Positions 32,610 to 41,274 of a DNA stretch of 64,000 nt are shown here, in pieces. The DNA lies in NCBI GenBank assembly GCA_963675135.1, contig OY776125.1:47956513-48020512 (forward strand), in the 5' to 3' direction. The position numbers were made by a program, and so were the translations under genes. Source of the DNA: Galeopsis tetrahit. Its lineage: Eukaryota > Streptophyta > Magnoliopsida > Lamiales > Lamiaceae. Below the pieces are notes generated by a model that saw only the letters and a list, made by a program, of their open reading frames with translations, was not told where the DNA came from and searched no databases. How positions within the stretch are numbered: position 1 is the first letter of the stretch; every line of letters begins with the position of its first letter.

Positions 32610-32880
32610 GCATCGGCATTTTGCAACGGCAGGCGGACCGATGCGAAAAGGGGACGGCATTTAATGGCCGATGCAAAATGGCATCGGCAGTGGGCCCCGA
32701 TGCGAAATGGCATCGGCATTTAATGGCCGATGCAAAATGGCATCGGCAGTGGGCCCCGATGCCATTTGGTAACGGCCCCCAGATGCAAAATGGCATCGGC
32801 AGTGGGCCTCGATGCCATTTAGTAACGGCATTTAATGGCCGATGCAAAATGGCATCGGCAGTGGGCCCCGATGCTATTTG
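32610..32880. repeat. Subterminal repeats of CACTA element
   Basis: Repeated units with ATGGCATCGGCA and AGTGGGCC(C/T)CGATGC, at about 32690, 32740, 32790 and 32850. Such arrays are the usual transposase-binding regions of CACTA elements. Both-strand ORFs of 66-103 codons here are repeat translations. Confidence 0.8.
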
Positions 32881-33278
32881 GTAAATTTATTTCCCTTTCT
32901 TTTATTTTATGGTATTTATCAAATCTAGTCACATAAAATATTTTTACATAGATATTAGTTTTCTATCTACAAACACACGATATTTTTCTTCCCTCTTCCA
33001 TTCTCATTATTTTTGGGTTAATTCTATTATATATATATATATTATTAATTCAAGATTTTAAACGTAATTTAAGTGAATATACGTAATTTAAGTGAGTATA
33101 CATAATTAAGAGCGACAGATGTATAAATTTATAAACTATTTACCAATTTATCATATTTAATAACTAATGTAATGATTTATATTAATTTATCGATTTTACT
33201 TAAAATTATGTTACTTAAAATGAATTTTACTTATTTTTAATTAATATACTAAAAAACATTTGTTTCTCAACCTATAGT

Positions 33279-33566
33279 GTTTAGGGTTTAGGGTTCAGGG
33301 TTTAGAGTTTAGAGTTTAGAGTTTAGGGTAAAGGGTTTAGGGTAAAGGGTTCAGAGTTTAGGGTAAAGGGTTTAGGGTAAAGGGTCCGACTACTCCTTTC
33401 AACGTGTACACTTAGACTTCATTAATAAACAAACTTCAAATGTGTATTATGAATTTATATTCAATATGGTAACTTATCCCCGAATATTCGTTTCTCAACA
33501 TATATTGTTTACGATTTAGGGAAAAGGGTTCGGAGTTTAGGGTAAAGGGTTTGGGGTTTAGGGTTG
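33279..33566. repeat. Degenerate telomere-like (TTTAGGG) tracts
   Basis: 33279-33385 and 33514-33566 consist of TTTAGGG, TTCAGGG, TTTAGAG and GTAAAGGG variants in tandem. They resemble the plant telomere repeat but are irregular and sit inside the CACTA element. Confidence 0.75.
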
Positions 33567-34660
33567 TTAAAATGAAATATTTTACACTTAGGGATTAAAA
33601 AATTCATAGTTTTACACCAAGATTGTTAAAATGAAATATTTTACCTTTAGGAATTAAAAAATTTATAATTTTACACCAAAATTGTTAAAATGAAATATTT
33701 TACACTTAGGAATTAAAAAATTCATAATTTTACACAAGGTTGTTAAAATGAAATATTTTACACTTAGGAATTAAAAAATTCATAATTTTACACCAAGGTT
33801 GTTAAAATGAAATATTTTACACTTAGGGATTAAAAATATTCTAATTTTACATCAAGGTTGTTAAAATGAAATATTTTATAATTAGGGATTGAAAAATTCA
33901 TAATTTTACACAAAGTTGTTAAAATGAAATATTTTACACTTAGGAATTAAAAAAATCATAATTTTACACCTTGTTAAAATGAAATATTTTATACTTAGAG
34001 ATTAAAAAATTCATAATTTTACACCAAGTTTGTTAAAATGAAATATTTTACACCTAGGAATAAAAAATTCCTAATTTTACACCAAGGTTGTGAAAATGAA
34101 ATATTTTACACTTAGGGATTAAAAAAAATTCTAATTTTACATCAAGGTTGTTAAAATGAAATATTTATAATTAGGGATTGAAAAATTCATAATTTTATAC
34201 AAAGTTGTTAAAATGAAATATTTTACACTTAGGAATTAAAAAAATCATAATTTTACACCAAAATTGTTAAAATGAAATATTTTACACTTAAAAATTTAAA
34301 AAAATCATAATTTTACACAAAGTTTGTTAAAATGAAATATTTTACACTTAGGGATTAAAAATTACAAATTTTGTGAAAATGAAATATTTTACACTTATGG
34401 ATTAAGAAAATCCTAATTTTACACCAAGTTTGTTAAATTAAATATTTTACACTTGGGGATTAAAAAATTCCTAATTTTACATCAAGGTTGTTAAAATGAA
34501 ATATTTTACACTTAAAAAAATCATAATTTTACACCAAGTTGTTAAAATGAAATATTTTACACTTAGGGATTAAAAAAATCATAATTTTGTTTAAAATGAA
34601 ATATTTTACACTTATGAATTAAAAAATTCCCAATTTTACACGTTAAAATGAAATATTTGT
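33564..34660. repeat. ~57-60-bp tandem array, about 20 copies
   Basis: Each unit contains GTTAAAATGAAATATTTTAC, then ACTTAGGGATTAAAAAATTC and ATAATTTTACACCAAG. I count about 20 copies of the AAATGAAATATTTTA core, with indels that vary the period. Non-coding. Confidence 0.9.
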
Positions 34661-35180
34661 TAGATTAAGGTTTATTAAAATTAAATTAGTGTTTGTTAGA
34701 TTAAAATTAAAATTAAAACAACTCATCTCTATCAAATCAATTTCAATATTCAATATCTCTCCCTTTTTAATTAAATGGATAAGTGAATTCATATTTTTAA
34801 ATGGATAAGTGAAAATAATTATATATATTTAATGTTGTGAATTGAAAATTAGAATGAATTTAAATGATGTGATTAGAATAAATTTAAATGTATAAGTGAA
34901 AATAATTATATTCAATGTTGTATGTAATTATAATGTTGTGAAATTAAAAATTAGAATGAATTTAAATGTTGTAAATTGAGGATTAGAATAAATTTAAATA
35001 GTGTGAATTGATACCGTAAATAAATTATTTAATTTGAAAAACATAATTTAGTTAATTTGAAAAACATAATTTAGAAATAATTATGATATGCTTTGATAAA
35101 TAATTTAATAAGCAACAATTAAAGTTAGAATGGATTGAATTAATTAAAGAATTAAAAACTCAAATTAAATTGAATATATA
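34661..35180. other. AT-rich core of CACTA element
   Basis: Short irregular repeats such as TTAGAATGAATTTAAATG. No coding content. Confidence 0.6.
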
Positions 35181-35224
35181 TTAAGTGCATTCACAACATG
35201 TCGACTAAAAGCTCCTAGCCTAAA

Positions 35225-35285
35225 CGGCACACAGGGGGCGCTCAAAAGCCTTCGAGACCGCGAGGTCCCGAGTTCGAACCCCAGA
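35225..35285 (+). other. tRNA-like relic in CACTA element
   Basis: GAGTTCGAACCCC near 35270 matches a B box, preceded by a degenerate head. No A-tail or TSD seen. Probably a SINE or tRNA remnant. Confidence 0.35.
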
Positions 35286-35317
35286 ATTCGCGAAAATGTG
35301 CAGATTTCCGAAAAATG

Positions 35318-35400
35318 GGGTGGCCCAGCGGTAGGGGTGGGTGTTGGTGGCCTATCGACCTGGGTTCGAAACCCAGATTCGTCTTTTTTAAATTTTAATA
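35318..35400 (+). mobile_element. tRNA-derived SINE head in CACTA element
   Basis: TGGCCCAGCGGTAGGG (box A consensus) and GGGTTCGAAACCC (perfect box B) are spaced as in a tRNA. A short T-rich tail follows. The right border is unclear. Confidence 0.55.
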
Positions 35401-35765
35401 AAAAGGCATCGGCAAAAAGGCAAGGTTTTCCCCAAATCCGATGCCATTTAAATGGCATCGAGCATATTGGCATCGGCACACTGCCGTCCCCTTTGCCGTT
35501 GCCTTCATCTTTGGGGACGGCAGATCCGATGCCTTCCTCGGTGCCATTTTCAAATTATTTTGTAGTGTACACAATACCTGGTCAACTCAAATTTTGAAAA
35601 GTCAACACTGAAAATATTATTAAAAAGTGTAAGTCAGTATAATTGAAAAGTGCACAATCAAAAAAATAAAATAAAAAGTTGACTTGGTTAACTCAAGTTC
35701 TTATATAGACTTGAGTCTACACAAGACCTACTCTTGATTTTATACAAGACTAACCCCTTTTGATG

Positions 35766-36532
35766 TGTTCACCCCCTTGAATGTATTTACCATTTACTGT
35801 TAGTTCACCCCCCACCTATTTTCGAAAACTACCTTTTTTTCTTATGAACTCTAATCCTAATTTTATTCTTGCGTAACCCTCATTCCCCTGCGTCGATTTT
35901 TTCTTCCCCAACTCTAGCCGCCGCGCCTAACCATCCTCTGCAACGCCTCCCTCCGCTTCAATTTTGCGCCCGACCAATTTTCTTTTACCTCATTGTTTTT
36001 CTAGAATCGACCCAGTTTGATTGCTTGCGATTTCTTGGTATGTTTCTGGGTTTATGTTTAGTATAAGCATTAAAAAAGATAGTTATGTCTTCTGACTTTA
36101 CTCTTGTTTGCTCAACACAGAAGAATTCACTCATTTTATCGAATTTTGGGTTTTTTTTTTTTCGATTTGTTTCCGGAAGTTATTTCCAAATTGTTTCAAC
36201 GTTTTCGGAAAACCTTTTCCGAAGTTTTCTACTTGTTCGAATTGTTTTTCACGAAATCATGTTTTCTATTTTTTTTCCGACATTTGTGCTTGATTTTGTT
36301 ACTAGTTTTATTCCAAAATTTATATATTTGGTTTTTTTTTTTTTCTGAAAATGTGAATGACTAGATAATGATTCAATTTCATAAATTAAGGTTGATTGTG
36401 ATATATTTTGTGTAAATTAACAAAAGGGTATTTTAGTCTCTTTAGTTGTATTTTTTTAATAAAAAAATTGGGGTGAACTCATAAAATAAGGAGGGGCAAA
36501 TAACCGTGGTCAAAGAAATTTGGCATTTTTAT
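35766..36532. other. Non-coding spacer
   Basis: T-rich sequence with intron- or UTR-like character. Overlapping phenylalanine-rich ORFs near 36085-36364 are composition artefacts. Contains one unit of the 54-bp repeat family (36391-36520). Confidence 0.55.
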
Positions 36533-36734
36533 GGGGCCTGACTATTTACACCTCCATTTCGGTTTAGAACACTCCCCCGATTGATGCACACCCTCAAATT
36601 TGTTAGAATAGATGCACCCCCTAAAATTGTCTTAATTACCCTTTTCTCATTTTTATCTATATAATACAACTTTACTTACCACACCCTTCCTCAAACCCCA
36701 ATTTTCTCTTCATTTTTCCTTGCCGCCCCCTTCC

Positions 36735-36950
36735 TCCCTGTCTCTTCACGGCCGCGGCCGCCTCCTTCTCCATCAGCCACGGCCGCGACGGCCTTCCCCT
36801 CCCTCCCCTCGGCCGCGGTTGCCTCCTTCTCCCTCAGCCGCGACGGCCTTTTCCTCCCTCCCCTCGGCCGTAGTCACCTCCTTCTCCCTCAGCCGCGACG
36901 ACCTTTCCCTCCCTCCCCTAGGCCGCGGCCGCGACGACCTTCCCCTACCC
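36735..36950 (+). repeat. GC-rich ~58-bp tandem repeat
   Basis: About three units with CCTCCCCTCGGCCG and CCTTCTCCCTCAGCCGCGAC. It translates to proline/serine-rich low-complexity peptides on either strand, so I do not call a gene. Confidence 0.7.
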
Positions 36951-37074
36951 CAGGTAAGAGTATCGCCGCCGCCGTCTGGTAAATTTTAGTCGGCTGCAAT
37001 TTTGAAGTTTTAGGTTTTAGGGTTTTCTGCAATTTGTAGTAGAAACTTTTAAAAAAAAATTTTTTAAAAATTTT

Positions 37075-37338
37075 CGACAACGTAATGTCGACCATGTAAC
37101 CTCTCGTCGACAACATGTCGTCGACGAGAGGTTACATGGTCGACATTATGTTGGCGAAAATTTTAAGTTTTTTTTTTTTTTTTTTTTTTTAAAGTTCGAC
37201 CTTCTTAGGTCAACCATATAAACTCTCGTCGACATGGTTGACCTAAGAAGATCGAAGTTTTAAAGTTTTTTTTTATTATTTTTTTTTCGACAAACCAGTG
37301 TCGACCATAGTGAATATGGTCAACACTGGTTTGTTGAA
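37075..37338. repeat. Three consecutive hairpins
   Basis: Hairpin 1 (37075-37156) has about 37-bp arms with two or three mismatches and a very short loop. Hairpin 2 (37195-37256) has 22-bp arms with one mismatch. Hairpin 3 (37286-37338) has 24-bp arms with two mismatches. They share the GTCGACCAT / AGGTCAACCAT theme and are separated by T-runs. Confidence 0.85.
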
Positions 37339-37626
37339 ATTTTTTAAAAAAAAATTGAAATTTTTTAAGTTCTTGATTTTTTATTTTTTTTGGGGAGAAA
37401 TTTTGTTGTTTGTTGTTTGGTGGTGGCGGCGGCGGCGCGGTGGTGATTGGATAAAACTTAGGTTTAGGGTTTAAAGGTGAAGGAGGGGTGCAGTTAGTAA
37501 TAGGGGTGCATTTAGTAGTGTAATATAACTTAAAAGGGTATTTTTGATTTTTTACATCATTATTTTATTATTAAACTCATAGGGAGAGTGTTCTAAACGG
37601 AAATGGAGGTTGAAATAGTCCCACCC

Positions 37627-37966
37627 ATTTTTATTGCACAAGGGAGATAAACACCTGGGCACAGTCCAACAACTAATGGGCCCAACATATATGGGCTAGT
37701 AAAGCAAATAACTTATTTGTCCTTTTTTGTTGATGTGTTCACCGCTAATTTCTTTTAAAAAAATTACCGTCGTTTTAACATCAGAAAAAAAACATAAAAA
37801 TATGATTTTTAATATTTTAAACAGGGGAGATAGGGCGGCGCCAACTGAAGTTCGTCTGTACCGCCAAAGACGAAATTTTAATATTTTAAGCACGGGAGAT
37901 AGGGCGGCGAACTGATGGTTAGTAGTCTTTCCGACCAAAAAACTTTGAAGATTGAATTTTTATTTT
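37627..37966. other. Upstream region of PPR gene
   Basis: Holds the presumed promoter and 5' UTR. A 26-bp-like motif around GGGAGATAGGGCGGCG is doubled at 37826 and 37890. I cannot place a TATA box with confidence. Confidence 0.5.
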
Positions 37967-40174
37967 ATGGGTGCCCTTTTGTCCCCAAGAAATTCCTTAT
38001 TATGTCAAAAAAAATTAGGGACATCGGGAATTCTTAGAAGGTGTAAAGCTTTACAAGTTAGCTTCTTTTTCTGCAATGTGTACAGTCGTGTTTCTGCAGT
38101 AGAAGACTCTGATTATCCTGCTTCAAATAGTGAAAGCAGTTCAGAAAGTGAAATAAATGTAGTACGAGAAGAGTGTAGGGAATTTAAAAGCATTCATTTG
38201 TGTTCTGCTCTTGTTAGATTGCTCAAGACTTTGAATTGGAAGGTTGCAAGAGCATTTTGTTTCCCAAGTAATGTGGAAAGATATGGTTTTGATCAATCAT
38301 TTGCGGCCTTTAAAATGATTTTGCATGTTTATGTGTGTGCCGAAATGCAAATGGAAGTATATGCCTTGCTTAGAGAGATTGTTTGTTATTATCATACGGT
38401 TGGCCTCGATTTATTTGGTTTGTCGTATGCTTTATTGGATTTGGGTAGTGGTGTCGAGAGATCAAATTTTGTGTTAAGTGTGCTCGTTAAGGTTTTTGCT
38501 TCAAACAAGTTCCTTGAGAATGCAATTGAAGTATTTGCACAGGCTAGGAGATTAGGCTTTCAACCCAGCATTCGTTCATGTAATTTCTTGCTTAAATGTT
38601 TATCAGAAGCCAATGGGAGGGAGCTCTTAGTGACTGTATTTGAAGAAATGAAGAACAATGGCCCGTTTCCTAACGTATACACCTACACGGTTATGTTGAA
38701 ATTTTACTGCAGTGGACAAAATCCAGTAGATATCGAAGAAGCAATTAACATAATGGAGGAAATGGAGACAGTTGGAATTAGTCCATCTGTTGTAACATAC
38801 AGTACATTCATTCTTGGGCTGTGCAGAGTTGGAAATGTTGAGGTTGCTTGGAAATTTATTCAAGATTTGAAACGAAATGGTCAGCCACTTAACTTTTACT
38901 GCTACAACATAGTTATTCATGGATTTGTTAATAGCGATGAACTGGATAAGGCTATGTTAGTCTTTAACGAAATGGAGAGTTCTGGAGTTGCAGCAGATTT
39001 ATATAGCTATAGTATTCTGATTGAGGGTTTTTGTAGATGTGGAAACGTTGAGAAAGGTCTTAGCTTTCTTGAGGAGATGGAGAATAGTAATATCAGACCA
39101 TCAATTGTCACTTATACCTCGATTTTAAAAGGTCTCTCCAAGAGTGGCTTGATGAAGACTTCATTAGATATGTTTCAGAAGATCGGGACTTCTGGATATG
39201 AATACGACGAGCGTATTTACAACACTTTGATTACCGGTTTATGTGTTCAGGGTGAGATGGGCATTGCCAATAAGCTTGTAGAAGAAATGATCAACAATAA
39301 TTTAGCTCCAAATTACGTTACTTATAAGAGCTTGATCCTAGGATTCTGTAAAGTTGGTTCATTTGAGAATGCCTCACAGTTGTTCGATAGCTTGAGAGAA
39401 GCTGGTGTCAAACCCGAGCCTTATTTGTGGAATCGTGTGATATATGAGTGTTGCAACGAAGGAAGGCTAGAGGAAGCCGTGCAATATATTGATGAAATGA
39501 GGGATTTGGGTATTTCTCCAAATGTATATTCTTACTCTGCAATCATCGACAGGCTTTGCAAAGAGCACAAATCAGAGAAAGCATTAGAGCTTATTCCACC
39601 AATGCTTAAAGCCAATCAGTTTCCTAATGTTGTGATTTATAGCACCCTTGTTGACGGTTATGCTAAACAGGCGAATCCTAGGAAGGCTTTAATGTTGTAC
39701 ACAAAAATGTTGAAAATCGGGGTTCGCCCTGATGTGATAGTATACACGATTCTTGTTAATGTGTTGTGCAGTGCAGGAAGGGTGGATGAGGCATATAAGT
39801 TGTTCATGGAAATGGAATCTAGTGGGCTAGATCCCGATAAAATCTGTTATAACTCGGTGATAGCTGAATTTTGTAGGAACAAAGATATGAAAAATGCATG
39901 GAGATTGTTTCAGGAGATGGTGAGTAGAGACATTTTACCATCTGTTGTTAATTATACGTGTTTGATCGATGGATTCTGCAAGATTAGTCGCATGGATATG
40001 GCTGACATGCTGATAGATGAAATGAATCGAAAGAATATTTGTCCTGATCGTGTAACCTACTTTGTTCTCATTCGTGGGTGCCAAAAACTTGGATACGTGG
40101 ACAGAGTTTTGCAGCTAATGAATGAAATGAAAAATAGGGGAATGCACACAGAATATGAATCATTAGGGCTTTGA
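37967..40174 (+). CDS. P-class pentatricopeptide repeat protein, 735 aa
   Basis: Intronless, starts at ATG 37967 (MGALLSPRNSLL); the open frame begins 15 nt earlier but only with TTG. The N-terminus is rich in basic and hydroxylated residues and free of acidic ones for about 40 residues, consistent with a mitochondrial or plastid transit peptide. From about residue 165 to 730 it has 16 tandem 35-residue PPR motifs (for example VVTYSTFILGLCRVGNVEVA, VIVYTILVNVLCSAG). There is no E, DYW or SMR domain at the C-terminus. P-class PPR proteins bind organelle RNA in sequence-specific fashion and act in RNA stabilisation, splicing or translation. Residue pairs at positions 5 and 35 of the motifs are mostly canonical code pairs. 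No stop or frameshift. The exact orthologue is not identified. Confidence 0.93.
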   Translation: MGALLSPRNSLLCQKKLGTSGILRRCKALQVSFFFCNVYSRVSAVEDSDYPASNSESSSESEINVVREECREFKSIHLCSALVRLLKTLNWKVARAFCFPSNVERYGFDQSFAAFKMILHVYVCAEMQMEVYALLREIVCYYHTVGLDLFGLSYALLDLGSGVERSNFVLSVLVKVFASNKFLENAIEVFAQARRLGFQPSIRSCNFLLKCLSEANGRELLVTVFEEMKNNGPFPNVYTYTVMLKFYCSGQNPVDIEEAINIMEEMETVGISPSVVTYSTFILGLCRVGNVEVAWKFIQDLKRNGQPLNFYCYNIVIHGFVNSDELDKAMLVFNEMESSGVAADLYSYSILIEGFCRCGNVEKGLSFLEEMENSNIRPSIVTYTSILKGLSKSGLMKTSLDMFQKIGTSGYEYDERIYNTLITGLCVQGEMGIANKLVEEMINNNLAPNYVTYKSLILGFCKVGSFENASQLFDSLREAGVKPEPYLWNRVIYECCNEGRLEEAVQYIDEMRDLGISPNVYSYSAIIDRLCKEHKSEKALELIPPMLKANQFPNVVIYSTLVDGYAKQANPRKALMLYTKMLKIGVRPDVIVYTILVNVLCSAGRVDEAYKLFMEMESSGLDPDKICYNSVIAEFCRNKDMKNAWRLFQEMVSRDILPSVVNYTCLIDGFCKISRMDMADMLIDEMNRKNICPDRVTYFVLIRGCQKLGYVDRVLQLMNEMKNRGMHTEYESLGL

Positions 40175-40433
40175 TCTCATATCTTGTTCTAATATCGAAC
40201 CGCTTTCATCTGTGGTTTCGAGGCAAGTTTTGCTTGGATTGGTTGCCTGGTGCTTTATGCCTTCTTCAGGAGGTAAGCTCAGTTGTGCACTTTTGACTAC
40301 TTTCCTATCTGCATTTACATACAATACTGGGCCAGCGTCAACCTTGCTTCAGTTTGGAGTATATTACTTTTGCATCATCTCAGTGTTATGTTTTGTTGCC
40401 ATACTGATATGCCATTCTACTGGATTCGTATAG
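40175..40433 (+). other. 3' flank of PPR gene
   Basis: Presumed 3' UTR of the PPR gene, with possible splice sites (for example TTCTTCAG/GAGGTAAG near 40270). No coding sequence recognised. Confidence 0.4.
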
Positions 40434-41274
40434 GCTGGGAATTGGACAAAGAGCACTGCAACACCCAGAATCAAAGCCATTTGTTCATGATGTGCGCCTG
40501 TCTATGGCCCTTGCTGTGGTCAGAAAAAAGGGAAGAGGTTAGAAACTTAATCACTTGTTCCAGTCAGTTTTGTTATGCTTCATTTTCTCATTATAGGTGT
40601 TTTCTTGAAGTGTGCAATTGCCAAAGTGGGCTTTGAGAAGAATAAAATGTCTCAAGATATCTCTCGGGAAGATGACGCTGTTGTCCTCAGGTAATCATGT
40701 TTTTGTGTTCTTCTACTTTTAATAGGCTATCATTATGTTCCCATTTTCTGGTCCTATGAACTTTGAGTGCACCTTTTGATAGCCATGGTTTTGAATTGTG
40801 AGAGTTCAGATGGTGAAGTTTTGGTTAAATTAATAATGGTATGTCATTGATAAATCAATGGTGTTAATGATGCTATTGCATAGTTTTGAAATATATCTAA
40901 AGAGATTGGACACATGACATGTATGTTTTGAAATCAATGGTTCTTCATCTCTTTCTTCCTTGTGCAGATTAACAAGGCCAAATTAATATGTGAGTTCTTA
41001 AGAGATTCAGAAGGCATCGATTGAAATTTGAGGAGGCCTTCTGCTCTTTCCCTCTTGGACAGGTACAGTTTTCTATTACTTCTCTCCTGTTTGTGGCATT
41101 GTTCAATTTTTTTTTTTCTTTCTCTATTTTAGTAGTGAGGAAATATGAGGTCTCATTGTCCAGGTTGATGAAGAAACAGCTTTTGAAAGATTAAATCCAA
41201 TTCTGGTCCTAGTTTACAAAAAAACATTGCAGATGAGAAAGACAAAGGAAGTTTCAAGTTCAAGAAAATCACCG
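40434..41274 (+). pseudogene. PARC6/CDP1-like (ARC6 family) fragment
   Basis: Four exon-like pieces with GT/AG borders. 40434-40518 reads LGIGQRALQHPESKPFVHDV. 40611-40690 reads CAIAKVGFEKNKMSQ. 40968-41062 reads INKAKLICEFL, then a frame change, then LKFEEAFCSFPLGQ. 41164-41274 reads VDEETAFERLNPIL. From memory these match successive parts of the plastid-division protein PARC6/CDP1, a chloroplast inner-envelope relative of ARC6, with about 150 residues missing between pieces 2 and 3. The frame break, the internal deletion and the absence of the rest make it a pseudogene. It lies 260 bp behind the PPR gene in the same orientation, so spliced read-through is possible. Confidence 0.7.

Larger units (their letters stand above)
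32587..35567. mobile_element. Non-autonomous CACTA (En/Spm) element
   Basis: 2981 bp with termini CACTACAAAATATT and the inverted form of CACTACAAAATAATT, flanked by the 3-bp TSD TAC (32584-32586 and 35568-35570). The terminal 5'-CACTA, the 3-bp TSD and subterminal repeats (GGCATCGGCA / GGGCCCCGATGC motifs at 32610-32880 and 35400-35550) define the superfamily. There is no transposase; instead it carries telomere-like tracts, a 60-bp tandem array and tRNA-like sequences. It interrupts the foldback element at 13988-35756. Confidence 0.93.
13988..35756. mobile_element. Mutator-like foldback element hosting SIRE and CACTA
   Basis: The outer termini GGGTATGTCTCCTATGAAAT and the complement of the right end (GGGTTAGTCTTGTATAAAAT) are inverted repeats, flanked by the perfect 9-bp direct repeat CTTTTGATG (13979-13987 and 35757-35765). 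After subtracting the Copia and CACTA insertions about 1.4 kb of host element remains. It consists of irregular repeats of AACTGAAAAGTGCAAC type, inverted relative to each other on the two sides (complement form 14130-14460, direct form 14720-15097 and 32463-32580). An internal pair of TIR-like segments near 14500-14600 suggests a dimer or internal duplication. No transposase. Confidence 0.75.
36533..37626. mobile_element. Mutator-like TIR element with GC-rich core (Pack-MULE-like)
   Basis: The left end GGGGCCTGACTATTTACACC and the complement of the right end (GGGTGGGACTATTTCAACCT) are inverted repeats that extend through CTCCATTTC and TAGAACACTC. The flanks are ATTTTTAT on both sides (36525-36532, 37627-37634), 8 bp, or 9 with one mismatch. 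The core changes abruptly to GC-rich, UTR/exon-like sequence (36720-36990) and then to three hairpins. The GC shift suggests captured host sequence; the donor is unknown. Confidence 0.75.

Noticed and set aside
32523..32884. ORFs of 66-103 codons on both strands
   Set aside because: Translations of CACTA subterminal repeats.
33564..34660. CRISPR-like regular array
   Set aside because: Units are contiguous tandem repeats without unique spacers, in a plant DNA transposon.
36085..36364. Three overlapping F-rich ORFs
   Set aside because: T-rich composition artefact, no ATG-context or domain support.
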